12,828 nucleotides of DNA from Deltaproteobacteria bacterium (GTDB lineage Bacteria > Myxococcota_A > Polyangia > Polyangiales > Ga0077539), in the NCBI GenBank assembly GCA_947494865.1, contig CANMAT010000035.1:1-12828 (forward strand), read 5' to 3'. Of this stretch, positions 1 to 6,380 are shown in pieces (within the stretch, counting starts at the first letter, position 1; every line of letters begins with the position of its first letter). The notes under the pieces are model-generated. The model was given only the letters and a program-made list of their open reading frames with translations. It did not search any database and was not told the origin of the DNA. Both the position numbers and the translations under genes were made by a program.

Positions 1-1027
1 GCTCGAGGTAGCGCCGCGCGCGCAGCGCGGGAATGAGCATGTTCACCTTCTCGGAGGTGTAGAGCGCCACGCGCTCGGCGATGCCCGCGGCGGTGCCCAC
101 GGGGCCGCGCGGTCCGTAGCGCTCGCTGGGCTTGCGGCCCCACGTGAGGGCGGCCATCACGCACGCGGCGCCGAGGCAGAGCAGCATCGCGAGGGGGCGC
201 AGCACGAGGGGCGCGGCCATCGCGCGCGAGAGGGCCGTGAGCGACTCGTTGAGGGTGTTCACGGCCTCGCGCACGGGGGTGCGGGCGCGGTTGCGGCCGC
301 GGTACATGCCGTGGGGCTGCGCGTCGCCCCACACGATGTACACACGGCCGCTGTTCGCTCCGCCGAGAAACTCCAGAAGGTTCTGCGCGAAGCGGCGATT
401 GCCGGGAAAGCGCATCATGGTGTTGAGAAGCATCGAGGGGTCGCCGCCCACCACGAGCTTGCCGCGCCCGATCTGCCCCACGAGCAGAAGGCCCTGCCCC
501 TCTGGGGGAAAGTCGAACACGGGCGACAGCCGCGGGTGCGAGAGGGCCACGGGGATGTTGGTCACCACCACGTCGACGCCCTCGGTGAGCATGTGCGCCG
601 ACCGGGGCCGCGCCACGAGAAGCTCGGGGAGCTCGGGCGCGCGCGGAACCCCACGCACGCGCGGGTCGCGATGAAACTGAAACCAGTCGAGAAACTGCTC
701 CGACGCGCCGAAGTCGTCGAACCACGCGACGCGGCCGCCGTCGTCGAGAAAGGCCGACAGGTCGGCCACGCCGAGGGGGCGCCGGGGGTACATCACCAGC
801 ACGGCCTCGCCGGGGCGCAGAACATCCCAGTCGAGCGTTCGCACCGGCCTGACATCGATGTCGTGCTCGCTCGCGATGCGCACGAGCTCGGAGGCACCGT
901 TCCACGCCATGCTGCGCGGGTCGTAGTCGGTCTGGGCCAGCGCGGGGCGGGGCCCCATGACCACGCCGATGAGCCCGAGTACGAGCGCAAGACATCGGGC
1001 GATGCGGGCGCGCGATGGAGAGCTCAA
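1..1027 (-). CDS. DUF4350 domain-containing membrane protein (partial, C-terminus beyond window)
   Basis: I read 342 codons in frame from a TTG at 1025-1027 down to base 1, with no stop, so the C-terminus lies outside the window. Residues 1-31 form a Sec signal peptide: Arg-rich start, LALVLGLIGVV core, cleavage probably after PALA. Residues about 38-225 have the DUF4350 pattern: a MAWNGASEL start, VLVMYPRRPL, then FLDDGGRVAWFDD and GRGKLVVGGDPSML, resembling GATase-like folds in ABC-linked proteins. A transmembrane helix lies at about 273-295 (PLVLRPLAMLLCLGAACVMAALTW), followed by a cytoplasmic tail. Family members often sit beside MoxR ATPase, DUF58 and DUF4129 genes; if that holds here, those genes would lie left of the window. 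The biochemical role is unknown. No ATG fits in frame before the signal peptide, and the TTG has only a weak GAAAG upstream, so the exact start is uncertain. Confidence 0.82.
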   Translation of the reverse strand, partial: MSSPSRARIARCLALVLGLIGVVMGPRPALAQTDYDPRSMAWNGASELVRIASEHDIDVRPVRTLDWDVLRPGEAVLVMYPRRPLGVADLSAFLDDGGRVAWFDDFGASEQFLDWFQFHRDPRVRGVPRAPELPELLVARPRSAHMLTEGVDVVVTNIPVALSHPRLSPVFDFPPEGQGLLLVGQIGRGKLVVGGDPSMLLNTMMRFPGNRRFAQNLLEFLGGANSGRVYIVWGDAQPHGMYRGRNRARTPVREAVNTLNESLTALSRAMAAPLVLRPLAMLLCLGAACVMAALTWGRKPSERYGPRGPVGTAAGIAERVALYTSEKVNMLIPALRARRYLE

Positions 1028-1112
1028 GTCTGTTTCGCTTTCAGCCGTAGACGGTTGCAGAAGACGTCGGTCGTTTCCTCGCGGGAGAGGTGCGCTCCGC
1101 TGCGTTGAACTC

Positions 1113-1140
1113 TTGCCCGTGGCACCCGCGTTGCTATATT
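1113..1140 (+). promoter_or_regulatory. Promoter of the 55-residue orphan gene
   Basis: A -35 TTGCCC at 1113-1118 is separated by 16 bases from a -10 TATATT at 1135-1140. TGC directly precedes the -10, giving an extended -10 (TGCTATATT). The predicted transcription start is near 1147, leaving a leader of about 47 bases before the ATG at 1194. A second TTGAAC at 1105-1110 is too far from the -10 (24 bases) to be its partner. This is one of the clearest sigma-70-like promoters in the window. Confidence 0.55.
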
Positions 1141-1159
1141 CCGAGCGTTCCCTGCTCGG
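1141..1159. promoter_or_regulatory. Perfect inverted repeat immediately downstream of the -10, possible operator
   Basis: CCGAGC (1141-1146) and GCTCGG (1154-1159) are exact reverse complements separated by 7 bases. The dyad starts on the base after the -10 hexamer, so it would cover the expected transcription start near 1147. Because the start would fall inside the spacer, the transcript would lack the left arm. A DNA operator for a dimeric repressor is therefore more likely than an RNA hairpin. No regulator can be named. Confidence 0.4.
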
Positions 1160-1193
1160 TCCCACCACAAAACACCGCCTGGAGGTGCTGCCG

Positions 1194-1361
1194 ATGCTGC
1201 CTCCGTACATCATCGAAGAGATCCGCCGCCGTGAGAACGAGCATCGTCGGCGCCATGAGCAGCCCGTGTTGGAGCTGCCCCTCCCGGTTGTGATCCCACT
1301 GCCGAGCCAGTCTCCCAAGCGCGACGACGACGACCGCGGGGTCATCATCATCGATCTTTGA
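1194..1361 (+). CDS. Small orphan protein, 55 residues, function unknown
   Basis: The ATG at 1194 is preceded by GGAGG at 1181-1185 with 8 bases of spacing, the best ribosome binding site in the window. A promoter lies upstream at 1113-1140. The protein starts MLPPYIIEEI, continues with an Arg/Glu/His-rich helical stretch (residues 11-22), then a Leu/Pro/Val segment (about 24-38), an acidic DDDD run at 45-48, and ends RGVIIIDL. It has no signal peptide, membrane helix, cysteine or known motif. I do not recognise a family. The alternation of charged helix and hydrophobic tail suggests a peptide that docks on a partner, but that is inference. It ends 15 bases from the stop of the convergent SDR gene. 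The longer readings of this frame upstream (from 957) would overlap the DUF4350 gene and lack this ribosome binding site. Confidence 0.75.
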   Translation: MLPPYIIEEIRRRENEHRRRHEQPVLELPLPVVIPLPSQSPKRDDDDRGVIIIDL

Positions 1362-1376
1362 GCAACCGCTCGTTCG

Positions 1377-2240
1377 TCACCCTTCTCCGACACTCCGACT
1401 CACCTCGTACCAACGCTTGCGAATCTCGTCGGCCGCCCAAGGCGTCCGCGGGTCGTCGCCTACGACCCCGCGGCTCTCGTGCATGCGCCACGTCGAGAGC
1501 TTGTTGCCCGCCACCGCCAGCACCTCACCCGTGAGGTCTCCGCTCGCCGACGACGCGAGAAACAACGCCGCGGGCGCCACGAACTGCGGCCCCAGCGTGT
1601 CGTCGCCGATCGTGGCGAACATGGGCAGGTCGTCGGTCATGCGGGTGCGCGCCATGGGGGCGAGCGCGTTCACCCCCACGCTGTGCTTCTTGAGCTCGAT
1701 CGCCAGCGTGCGCGTGAGCCCGTACACCGCCGCGCAGGCCGTCGCGTAGGCCGCGCGCCCGGTGGTGCCCACGAGCCCCGCGACGCCCGTGGTGTTCACG
1801 ATGCGCCCGCCGCGCCGCTGCTCGACCATGCGCTGCGCCGCCGCCTGCGACACGTTGAACGCCCCGCGCGCGATCACCGCCATCACCGCATCGAAGTCCT
1901 CCTCGTCGGTCTTGAGCAGGCTCCGATCGCGCACGACGCCCGCGTTGTTGACCAGCACATCGACGCCGCCGAACGCCGCGACCGCGCACTGCACGATGGC
2001 CCTCGCTCCCTCGCGCGTCGTCACCGTGTCGTAGCTCGCCACGCACTCTCCGCCCGCCGCGCGAATCTCTTCGACCACGCGGTCGGCGGGCTCGCGCGAG
2101 GCGCCCCTACCATCGCGCGCGCAGCCGACGTCGCTCACCACCACGCGCGCGCCCTCTCGCGCGAAGAGCAGCGCTTCGGCGCGGCCGATGCCGCCGCCCG
2201 CGCCCGTCACGATGGCCACCTTGCCGTCGAGGAGCCCCAT
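1377..2240 (-). CDS. SDR-family protein with degenerate active site
   Basis: 287 residues with a Rossmann fold of the short-chain dehydrogenase/reductase type, closest in style to 17-beta-HSD4 (MFE-2)-like enzymes. The cofactor motif TGAGGGIG lies at residues 12-19 and NNAG at 98-101; GVVRDRSLLK and NALAP...TRMTDDLPMF also fit that subfamily. Active-site positions differ from the rule: the place of the catalytic Ser is Gly152 (12 residues before the Tyr), Tyr165 is kept, the Lys of YxxxK is Cys169 (YATAC), and the Asn position (or His in MFE-2-like members) is Ile123. NAD(P) binding looks possible, but ordinary oxidoreductase chemistry looks impaired. It starts 4 bases after the stop of the lipoprotein protease gene with no good ribosome binding site, which suggests translational coupling. 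It could be a non-catalytic binding or regulatory paralogue, or an enzyme using altered chemistry. Confidence 0.88.
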   Translation of the reverse strand: MGLLDGKVAIVTGAGGGIGRAEALLFAREGARVVVSDVGCARDGRGASREPADRVVEEIRAAGGECVASYDTVTTREGARAIVQCAVAAFGGVDVLVNNAGVVRDRSLLKTDEEDFDAVMAVIARGAFNVSQAAAQRMVEQRRGGRIVNTTGVAGLVGTTGRAAYATACAAVYGLTRTLAIELKKHSVGVNALAPMARTRMTDDLPMFATIGDDTLGPQFVAPAALFLASSASGDLTGEVLAVAGNKLSTWRMHESRGVVGDDPRTPWAADEIRKRWYEVSRSVGEG

Positions 2241-2244
2241 CGGC

Positions 2245-3894
2245 TCAGCGTACCAGCGCGTGGGCGCGCAGCACGGTGCCCTGACCCGCGCTCAGCGTGT
2301 TGCCGCCCTGCGCCTGCCAGAACATGAGGTTGCGCGAGGCCGTGGCGCCCGTCGGCGTGTCGGTGATCGCGTCGACGCCGCCGAAGGGCGAGCACATCGT
2401 TTGCGCCGCCGTGGTGCAGCCCGCCTGGCTCTCGACGGGGTGCCACAGGCCGAGGTAGTGGCCGCACTCGTGGGCCATCACCTGGCCCATGATGTCGGTG
2501 CGCCCGACGGTGGTCTCCCACCCGACGACGACGCCCGAGGCGAGGGTGCCGTTGATGCCCGCGGGGCCGTTGATGGCGCCCGCGATGCCCACGGCGTTCT
2601 CGAGGCCCGCGCTCGCCGAGATGCCGCGCACGAACATGAGGTTGAGCACCGGGTCGGTGTTGGTGGCGCCCGTGAGCGCGAAGAGCTCGTGCAGCTCCTG
2701 CTGGCTGTCGATGATGCTGTACCGCGTGGCGTCGGCGCCCGTGATGTCGAGCGTGCCCACGACGCCGAAGGTGATCCCCTGCGTCGCGTAGATGGCGCGC
2801 ATCTCGGCGAGCGCCGCGTTGTAGCGCGCGTTCGCGGTGGCCGTCGCGCCGCTCACGCCGCGGGTGCCCACGAACCACGCGCGCACGAGGAGGTTGCCGC
2901 GGGGCATCACGCCGCCGGGGGCGCGCTTCACCAGCGCCGTCGCCAGCATGCCGCGCATGGCCACGGTGGTCGTGCGATCGTTGAGGAGCGCGTGCGACGA
3001 CGTGTACGCCCCGGGAGCGACGGTCTGCATGTCGCGCGAGGGGAGCGTGGCGCTGTTGATCTGGTAGCGCGACGGGATGGTGCGAATCGACTGGTCGCGC
3101 AAGAACGTCCACGTGCGCAGGTCGACGAGGAGCGAGGCGTCGGGTGCCTGCACGCGCGACACGGCGGCGTAGAGGTTGTTGCCGCCGAGGTCTTGCGTCG
3201 TCCACGTGATCGAGACCGCGTCGGGGGGCACGATGAGCCGCACGGGCTCGGCGCTGCGGTCGACGTTGGTCACGTTGCCGAAGAGGGTGTAGCGCTCGGC
3301 GGTGATGCCCGTGATGGGCGCGTGGCCGCAGTAGGTGCTCCGGCCGCCGGTGAGGGCGAAGGGCGTACACGTCCACCCCGGGACGCAGTCGGAGATGCTG
3401 GCGCACGCGCTGTGGCAGCGACCCTCCACGCAGGCGTTCGAGAGGCACTCGCTGTCCGACGCGCACTCATTGCCCGGGTCTTCGCTCGCGCGCATCACCT
3501 CGCCGCAGGCCCAGCGGCCGCCGCCCGAGTGGTCGAGCGCGCAGTTGAAGGTCGCGCCGAGCGGGTAGCACTCCTCGTCGCGGCGGCACGGCTGCGCGCA
3601 CACGCGGTCGAGGTTGGGGTCGTTCGCGCAGACACCCGACATGCACTGGTCGTCGCGCTCGCACGCGGCGCCTACGGGCATCGCGCCCGGAGGAGGCGGC
3701 GGGGGCGGCGGAACGTCAACGATCGGCACGTCGACCGGGGAGACGTCGACCGGGGAGACGTCGACCGGGGGCGCGTCGGCGGCGGGCGCGTCGACCCGCG
3801 CCGCGTCGTCGGCGTCGGCGGGCGCGCTCGGTGCGACGGTCTCGGAGCCGCAGCCCGCGACGATGAGAAGCGCAAGGAGTGAATGGCTTCGCAC
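2245..3894 (-). CDS. Secreted lipoprotein metalloprotease, M43 pappalysin-like metzincin
   Basis: I take the GTG at 3892-3894 as start because it gives a compact lipoprotein signal (RSHSLLALLIVAGC, lipid-modified Cys15) and 549 residues. An upstream ATG at 3984 would add 30 residues and cover the divergent kinase start. After the lipobox come an Asp/Ala/Pro/Val linker (about 20-62), a run of eight prolines (62-69), and a Cys-rich module (about 78-189) with about 14 cysteines in GxxCxxDxQCxSGxC-like spacing. A catalytic domain of about 360 residues follows. It carries the metzincin zinc signature HExxHxxGxxH (H475, E476, H479, H485), then DTP and NLM (Met524 as Met-turn), as in M43 peptidases. 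It is probably anchored to the outer membrane or released, cutting extracellular proteins; substrates are unknown. It leads a two-gene unit with the SDR-like gene. Confidence 0.88.
   Translation of the reverse strand: MRSHSLLALLIVAGCGSETVAPSAPADADDAARVDAPAADAPPVDVSPVDVSPVDVPIVDVPPPPPPPPGAMPVGAACERDDQCMSGVCANDPNLDRVCAQPCRRDEECYPLGATFNCALDHSGGGRWACGEVMRASEDPGNECASDSECLSNACVEGRCHSACASISDCVPGWTCTPFALTGGRSTYCGHAPITGITAERYTLFGNVTNVDRSAEPVRLIVPPDAVSITWTTQDLGGNNLYAAVSRVQAPDASLLVDLRTWTFLRDQSIRTIPSRYQINSATLPSRDMQTVAPGAYTSSHALLNDRTTTVAMRGMLATALVKRAPGGVMPRGNLLVRAWFVGTRGVSGATATANARYNAALAEMRAIYATQGITFGVVGTLDITGADATRYSIIDSQQELHELFALTGATNTDPVLNLMFVRGISASAGLENAVGIAGAINGPAGINGTLASGVVVGWETTVGRTDIMGQVMAHECGHYLGLWHPVESQAGCTTAAQTMCSPFGGVDAITDTPTGATASRNLMFWQAQGGNTLSAGQGTVLRAHALVR
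3728..3770. repeat. Tandem 15-bp repeat in the protease linker
   Basis: The 15-base unit ACGTCGACCGGGGAG occurs at 3728-3742 and 3743-3757 and is followed by a third copy that diverges only in its last bases (3758-3770). It encodes successive PVDVS/PVDVP steps of the Asp/Pro linker on the minus strand. Near-identical DNA copies point to recent slippage or duplication within the spacer. Confidence 0.85.
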
Positions 3895-3926
3895 GAATCC
3901 TCGGTGAGACGGTACAGGGTATAGGC

Positions 3927-3941
3927 GGAGCGTACGGCTCC
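3927..3941. promoter_or_regulatory. Inverted repeat in the divergent protease/kinase intergenic region
   Basis: GGAGC (3927-3931) and GCTCC (3937-3941) flank GTACG, in a 68-base gap between the starts of the lipoprotein protease (3894) and the Ser/Thr kinase (3963). A weak minus-strand -10 (TATACC, complement of 3918-3923) lies beside it. It could be a shared operator; a 5-base stem in GC-rich DNA is also common by chance. Confidence 0.2.
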
Positions 3942-3962
3942 AATGCGCCGCAGGAGGATATA

Positions 3963-4886
3963 GTGAGTCAACAGGCCATGCCATCGCCGCGGTACACGAT
4001 CGTTCGAAGCCTCGGCGTGGGCGCGCTCAGCGAGGCGCTCCTCGCGCGCGCGCCCGACGGCGCACACGTCGTCATCAAGCGCCTGCACCGGCACCTCGCG
4101 AGCGACGCGTCGTGCGTGGAGATGTTTCGCCACGAGGCGCGGGTGCTCACTGCGCTCTCGCACCCCAACGTGGCGAGCCTCGTCGACGAGCCCGCGCGCG
4201 TCGGCGACGCGTGGGAGTTCGTGCAGGCCTGCGCCGTCGGCGTGGCCCTCTCGACCGTCACCGCCGCGCTGCGTGCACCGATGCCCCTCGGCGCCGCGTG
4301 CGAGGTGGTGGCGCAACTCCTCACCGCCCTCGAGCACGTGCACTCGCGCGTCGCCGACGCTCCGCTGCGCGTCGTGCACCGCGACGTGTGCCCCGCGAAC
4401 CTCATCGCCGCGGGCGACGGCCACATCACCCTCGTCGATTTCGGCATCGCGACGAGCGCGTGGCGCCCCGACCCCGACCGCGGTCAGATGAAGGGCACGC
4501 GCGGTTACATGGCCCCCGAGGTGATCACCGGCGAGCGCGACGCCGACGCGCGCAGCGACCTGTGGTCGGCCGGTGTGATCTTGTACGAGCTCACCCTGGG
4601 CCGCAGGCTTTACGAGGGCAGCGCGACGCGCGTGATGGCCGCCGTCGTCGACGGGCCCACCCCGTCGCCCGCGGGCGAGCGCGAAGGCTATCCGCCGGCC
4701 CTCGACGACGTGGTGCGCACCGCCCTCGCCCGCACCGCCGACGACCGCTTCGCCGACGCCCGCAGCATGCTCGACGCGCTCGACGGCGCGCTCGCCGCGC
4801 ACGGACTCTCGCGGGGGCGATGGGCGCTCGCGGCGGTGCTCACCGAGGCCCTGCGCGCGCTCCCCCGCGACGCCGCGCCGGTGTGA
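3963..4886 (+). CDS. Soluble Hanks-type serine/threonine protein kinase
   Basis: The GTG at 3963-3965 is chosen over the upstream ATG at 3879 because AGGAGG at 3952-3957 lies 5 bases before it and the upstream extension overlaps the protease start. The product is 307 residues. Kinase elements appear in order: a glycine loop LGVGALSEA (17-25, unusually SE after the loop), Lys39 in VVIK, Glu58 in the C-helix, HRDVCPAN (Asp141, Asn146), DFG (159-161), and APE-type MAPE (183-186). All catalytic residues are present, so activity is expected. The domain fills almost the whole protein. There is no transmembrane helix, PASTA, TPR or other accessory domain, so it is probably cytosolic and needs a partner for its input. 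It is divergent from the protease and converges on the histidine kinase gene, with 3 bases between stops. The substrate is unknown. Confidence 0.92.
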   Translation: MSQQAMPSPRYTIVRSLGVGALSEALLARAPDGAHVVIKRLHRHLASDASCVEMFRHEARVLTALSHPNVASLVDEPARVGDAWEFVQACAVGVALSTVTAALRAPMPLGAACEVVAQLLTALEHVHSRVADAPLRVVHRDVCPANLIAAGDGHITLVDFGIATSAWRPDPDRGQMKGTRGYMAPEVITGERDADARSDLWSAGVILYELTLGRRLYEGSATRVMAAVVDGPTPSPAGEREGYPPALDDVVRTALARTADDRFADARSMLDALDGALAAHGLSRGRWALAAVLTEALRALPRDAAPV

Positions 4887-4889
4887 GCC

Positions 4890-6380
4890 TCACGGGAGCG
4901 TCGACTCGCGGGGAGGCCTCGCGCCCGCCGACGGGAGCTCGATCACGATGCGCGCCCCGCGGCGCCCGTCGCGCCGCGGCTGCGCGGAGATCACCCCGCC
5001 CGCCTGCTCGACGATCGCCGCGCTCGTGGCGAGCCCGAGGCCCGTGCCCTCGCCCGCTGGCTTCGTAGTAAAAAACGGCTCGAACACCTTCTGCCGCGAC
5101 TCGTCGGGAATGCCTGGCCCGTCGTCTTCGACCTCGATCACCACGCGCTCGCGCTCGTGCCGCGCGCGCACCGCGACGGAGCCCGGCGTGAGGCCCGCCA
5201 TGCGCAGCGCGTCACCCGCGTTGAGGCAGAGGTTGAGCACCACCTGCACCAGGCGGTCCGTCGAGACGCTCACCGCGGGGATGGTGCCCTCGATGTGTGT
5301 CTCGAATCGCACATCGCGCATGGCCTTCTGCGGCGCGATGAGCCGCGACACCTGCTCGATCGCGTCGGCGAGGTCGCCCGGGTGCTTCTCGCCGGGGTCC
5401 GTCGTGCCCGCGGGCGAGGGCGACGCGCGCGCGTAGTCGAGCAGCTCGCGCACCGTGCGGTGAATGCGCTGGGCCTCGCGGCCGATGCGGCCCGAGAACT
5501 CCTTCACCTCGGCCTCGTCGAGCCCGCCGTCGGCCATCACGTCGGCGAGCCCCACGATGGCCGCGAGGGGGTTGCCCACCTCGTGCGCGATGCCCGCCGA
5601 GAGGCGCCCCACGGTGGCGAGGCGCTCGCCGCGCACCACCTGCTCCTGCGCGCGCTTGAGCTCTTTGTGGGCGCGCTCGAGCTCCTTCACGCGGTTCGAA
5701 AGCTCGGCCTCGTGGGCGCTCAGCTGCTCGGTCATGCGGTTGAAGGCATCGGCCGCGCGCACCACCTCGGCCGCGCCGCCCGCCTCGGCCCGCACGTCGC
5801 GTCGGCCCGCCGCCACGCGCTCCGCCGCGAGCGTGAGCGACACCACGGGCCGCACGATCCAGCGCGTGAGGAGGAGGTACACCACCACGAGCGCGAGCAC
5901 GCCCGCCGACGCGGTGTAGAGCAGAATGAGCATCGGCACGGCCCGCTCGGCCGCGCTCGGCGCGAGCGAGGTCTCGGCCACGAACACACCGCGGCCCGGC
6001 AGAAACACCACGACGCCCATGACCTCGCCGGCCTCGCGCGCGTCGTCCATGAGCCGCGGCGGCCGCAGCGACGAGGGCAGGCTCAGGGTGCCCGCGCGCA
6101 CCACGAGGCGCCGCTGAAGATCATAGAGCGCCGCGCCGCGCAGCCCGACGTCGCCCACCGACTGCAGCAGGAGGTCGCGCACGTCGTCGGTCGAGCGCGA
6201 GAGCGCCACCTCGCCGGCCACCGAGCGCGCGAGGGTGAGCCCGAGGCGCTTGCGCGTGAGGCGCCCCGACGCGGCCGTGAGCGGCTGAATCGCCGCCATG
6301 GCGAGCGTGGCCGCGATCGCGAGCACCACGAGCAGCGCGACCACGATCTGCGCGCGAAGGCCGAAGACCACGCGGTTCAT
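4890..6380 (-). CDS. Sensor histidine kinase (HAMP, HisKA, HATPase)
   Basis: 496 residues from the ATG at 6378-6380, which has GGAAGGA 6 bases upstream. Transmembrane helices lie at about 9-31 and 149-171, flanking a periplasmic sensor domain of about 115 residues. A HAMP linker (about 172-222, RPVVSLTLAAERVAAGRRD) and a coiled coil (about 224-250) follow. The HisKA motif GIAHEVGNPLAAI carries the phospho-acceptor His266. The HATPase domain has N383/N387 (N box), DDGPGIP (419-425), VFEPFFTTK and GTGLGLA (445-451). The style is NtrB/AtoS-like. The sensor domain has no family I can name. Its ATG overlaps the MFS gene stop as ATGA, so the two genes are translationally coupled and the kinase may sense a state linked to that transporter. 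No response regulator lies in the window, so its partner is encoded elsewhere. Confidence 0.93.
   Translation of the reverse strand: MNRVVFGLRAQIVVALLVVLAIAATLAMAAIQPLTAASGRLTRKRLGLTLARSVAGEVALSRSTDDVRDLLLQSVGDVGLRGAALYDLQRRLVVRAGTLSLPSSLRPPRLMDDAREAGEVMGVVVFLPGRGVFVAETSLAPSAAERAVPMLILLYTASAGVLALVVVYLLLTRWIVRPVVSLTLAAERVAAGRRDVRAEAGGAAEVVRAADAFNRMTEQLSAHEAELSNRVKELERAHKELKRAQEQVVRGERLATVGRLSAGIAHEVGNPLAAIVGLADVMADGGLDEAEVKEFSGRIGREAQRIHRTVRELLDYARASPSPAGTTDPGEKHPGDLADAIEQVSRLIAPQKAMRDVRFETHIEGTIPAVSVSTDRLVQVVLNLCLNAGDALRMAGLTPGSVAVRARHERERVVIEVEDDGPGIPDESRQKVFEPFFTTKPAGEGTGLGLATSAAIVEQAGGVISAQPRRDGRRGARIVIELPSAGARPPRESTLP

Noticed and set aside
311..1108. Plus-strand open frame opposite the DUF4350 gene
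   Set aside because: The minus-strand reading gives a signal peptide, DUF4350 core and membrane helix, while the plus-strand reading is His/Arg/Ala-rich shadow sequence.
2188..3882. Plus-strand open frame of over 500 codons opposite the protease
   Set aside because: It is low-complexity Arg/Ala/Val/His sequence, explained as a shadow of the lipoprotein protease.
3879..3962. Longer kinase start at ATG 3879
   Set aside because: It would overlap the divergent protease start, adds non-conserved residues, and lacks the AGGAGG found just before the GTG at 3963.
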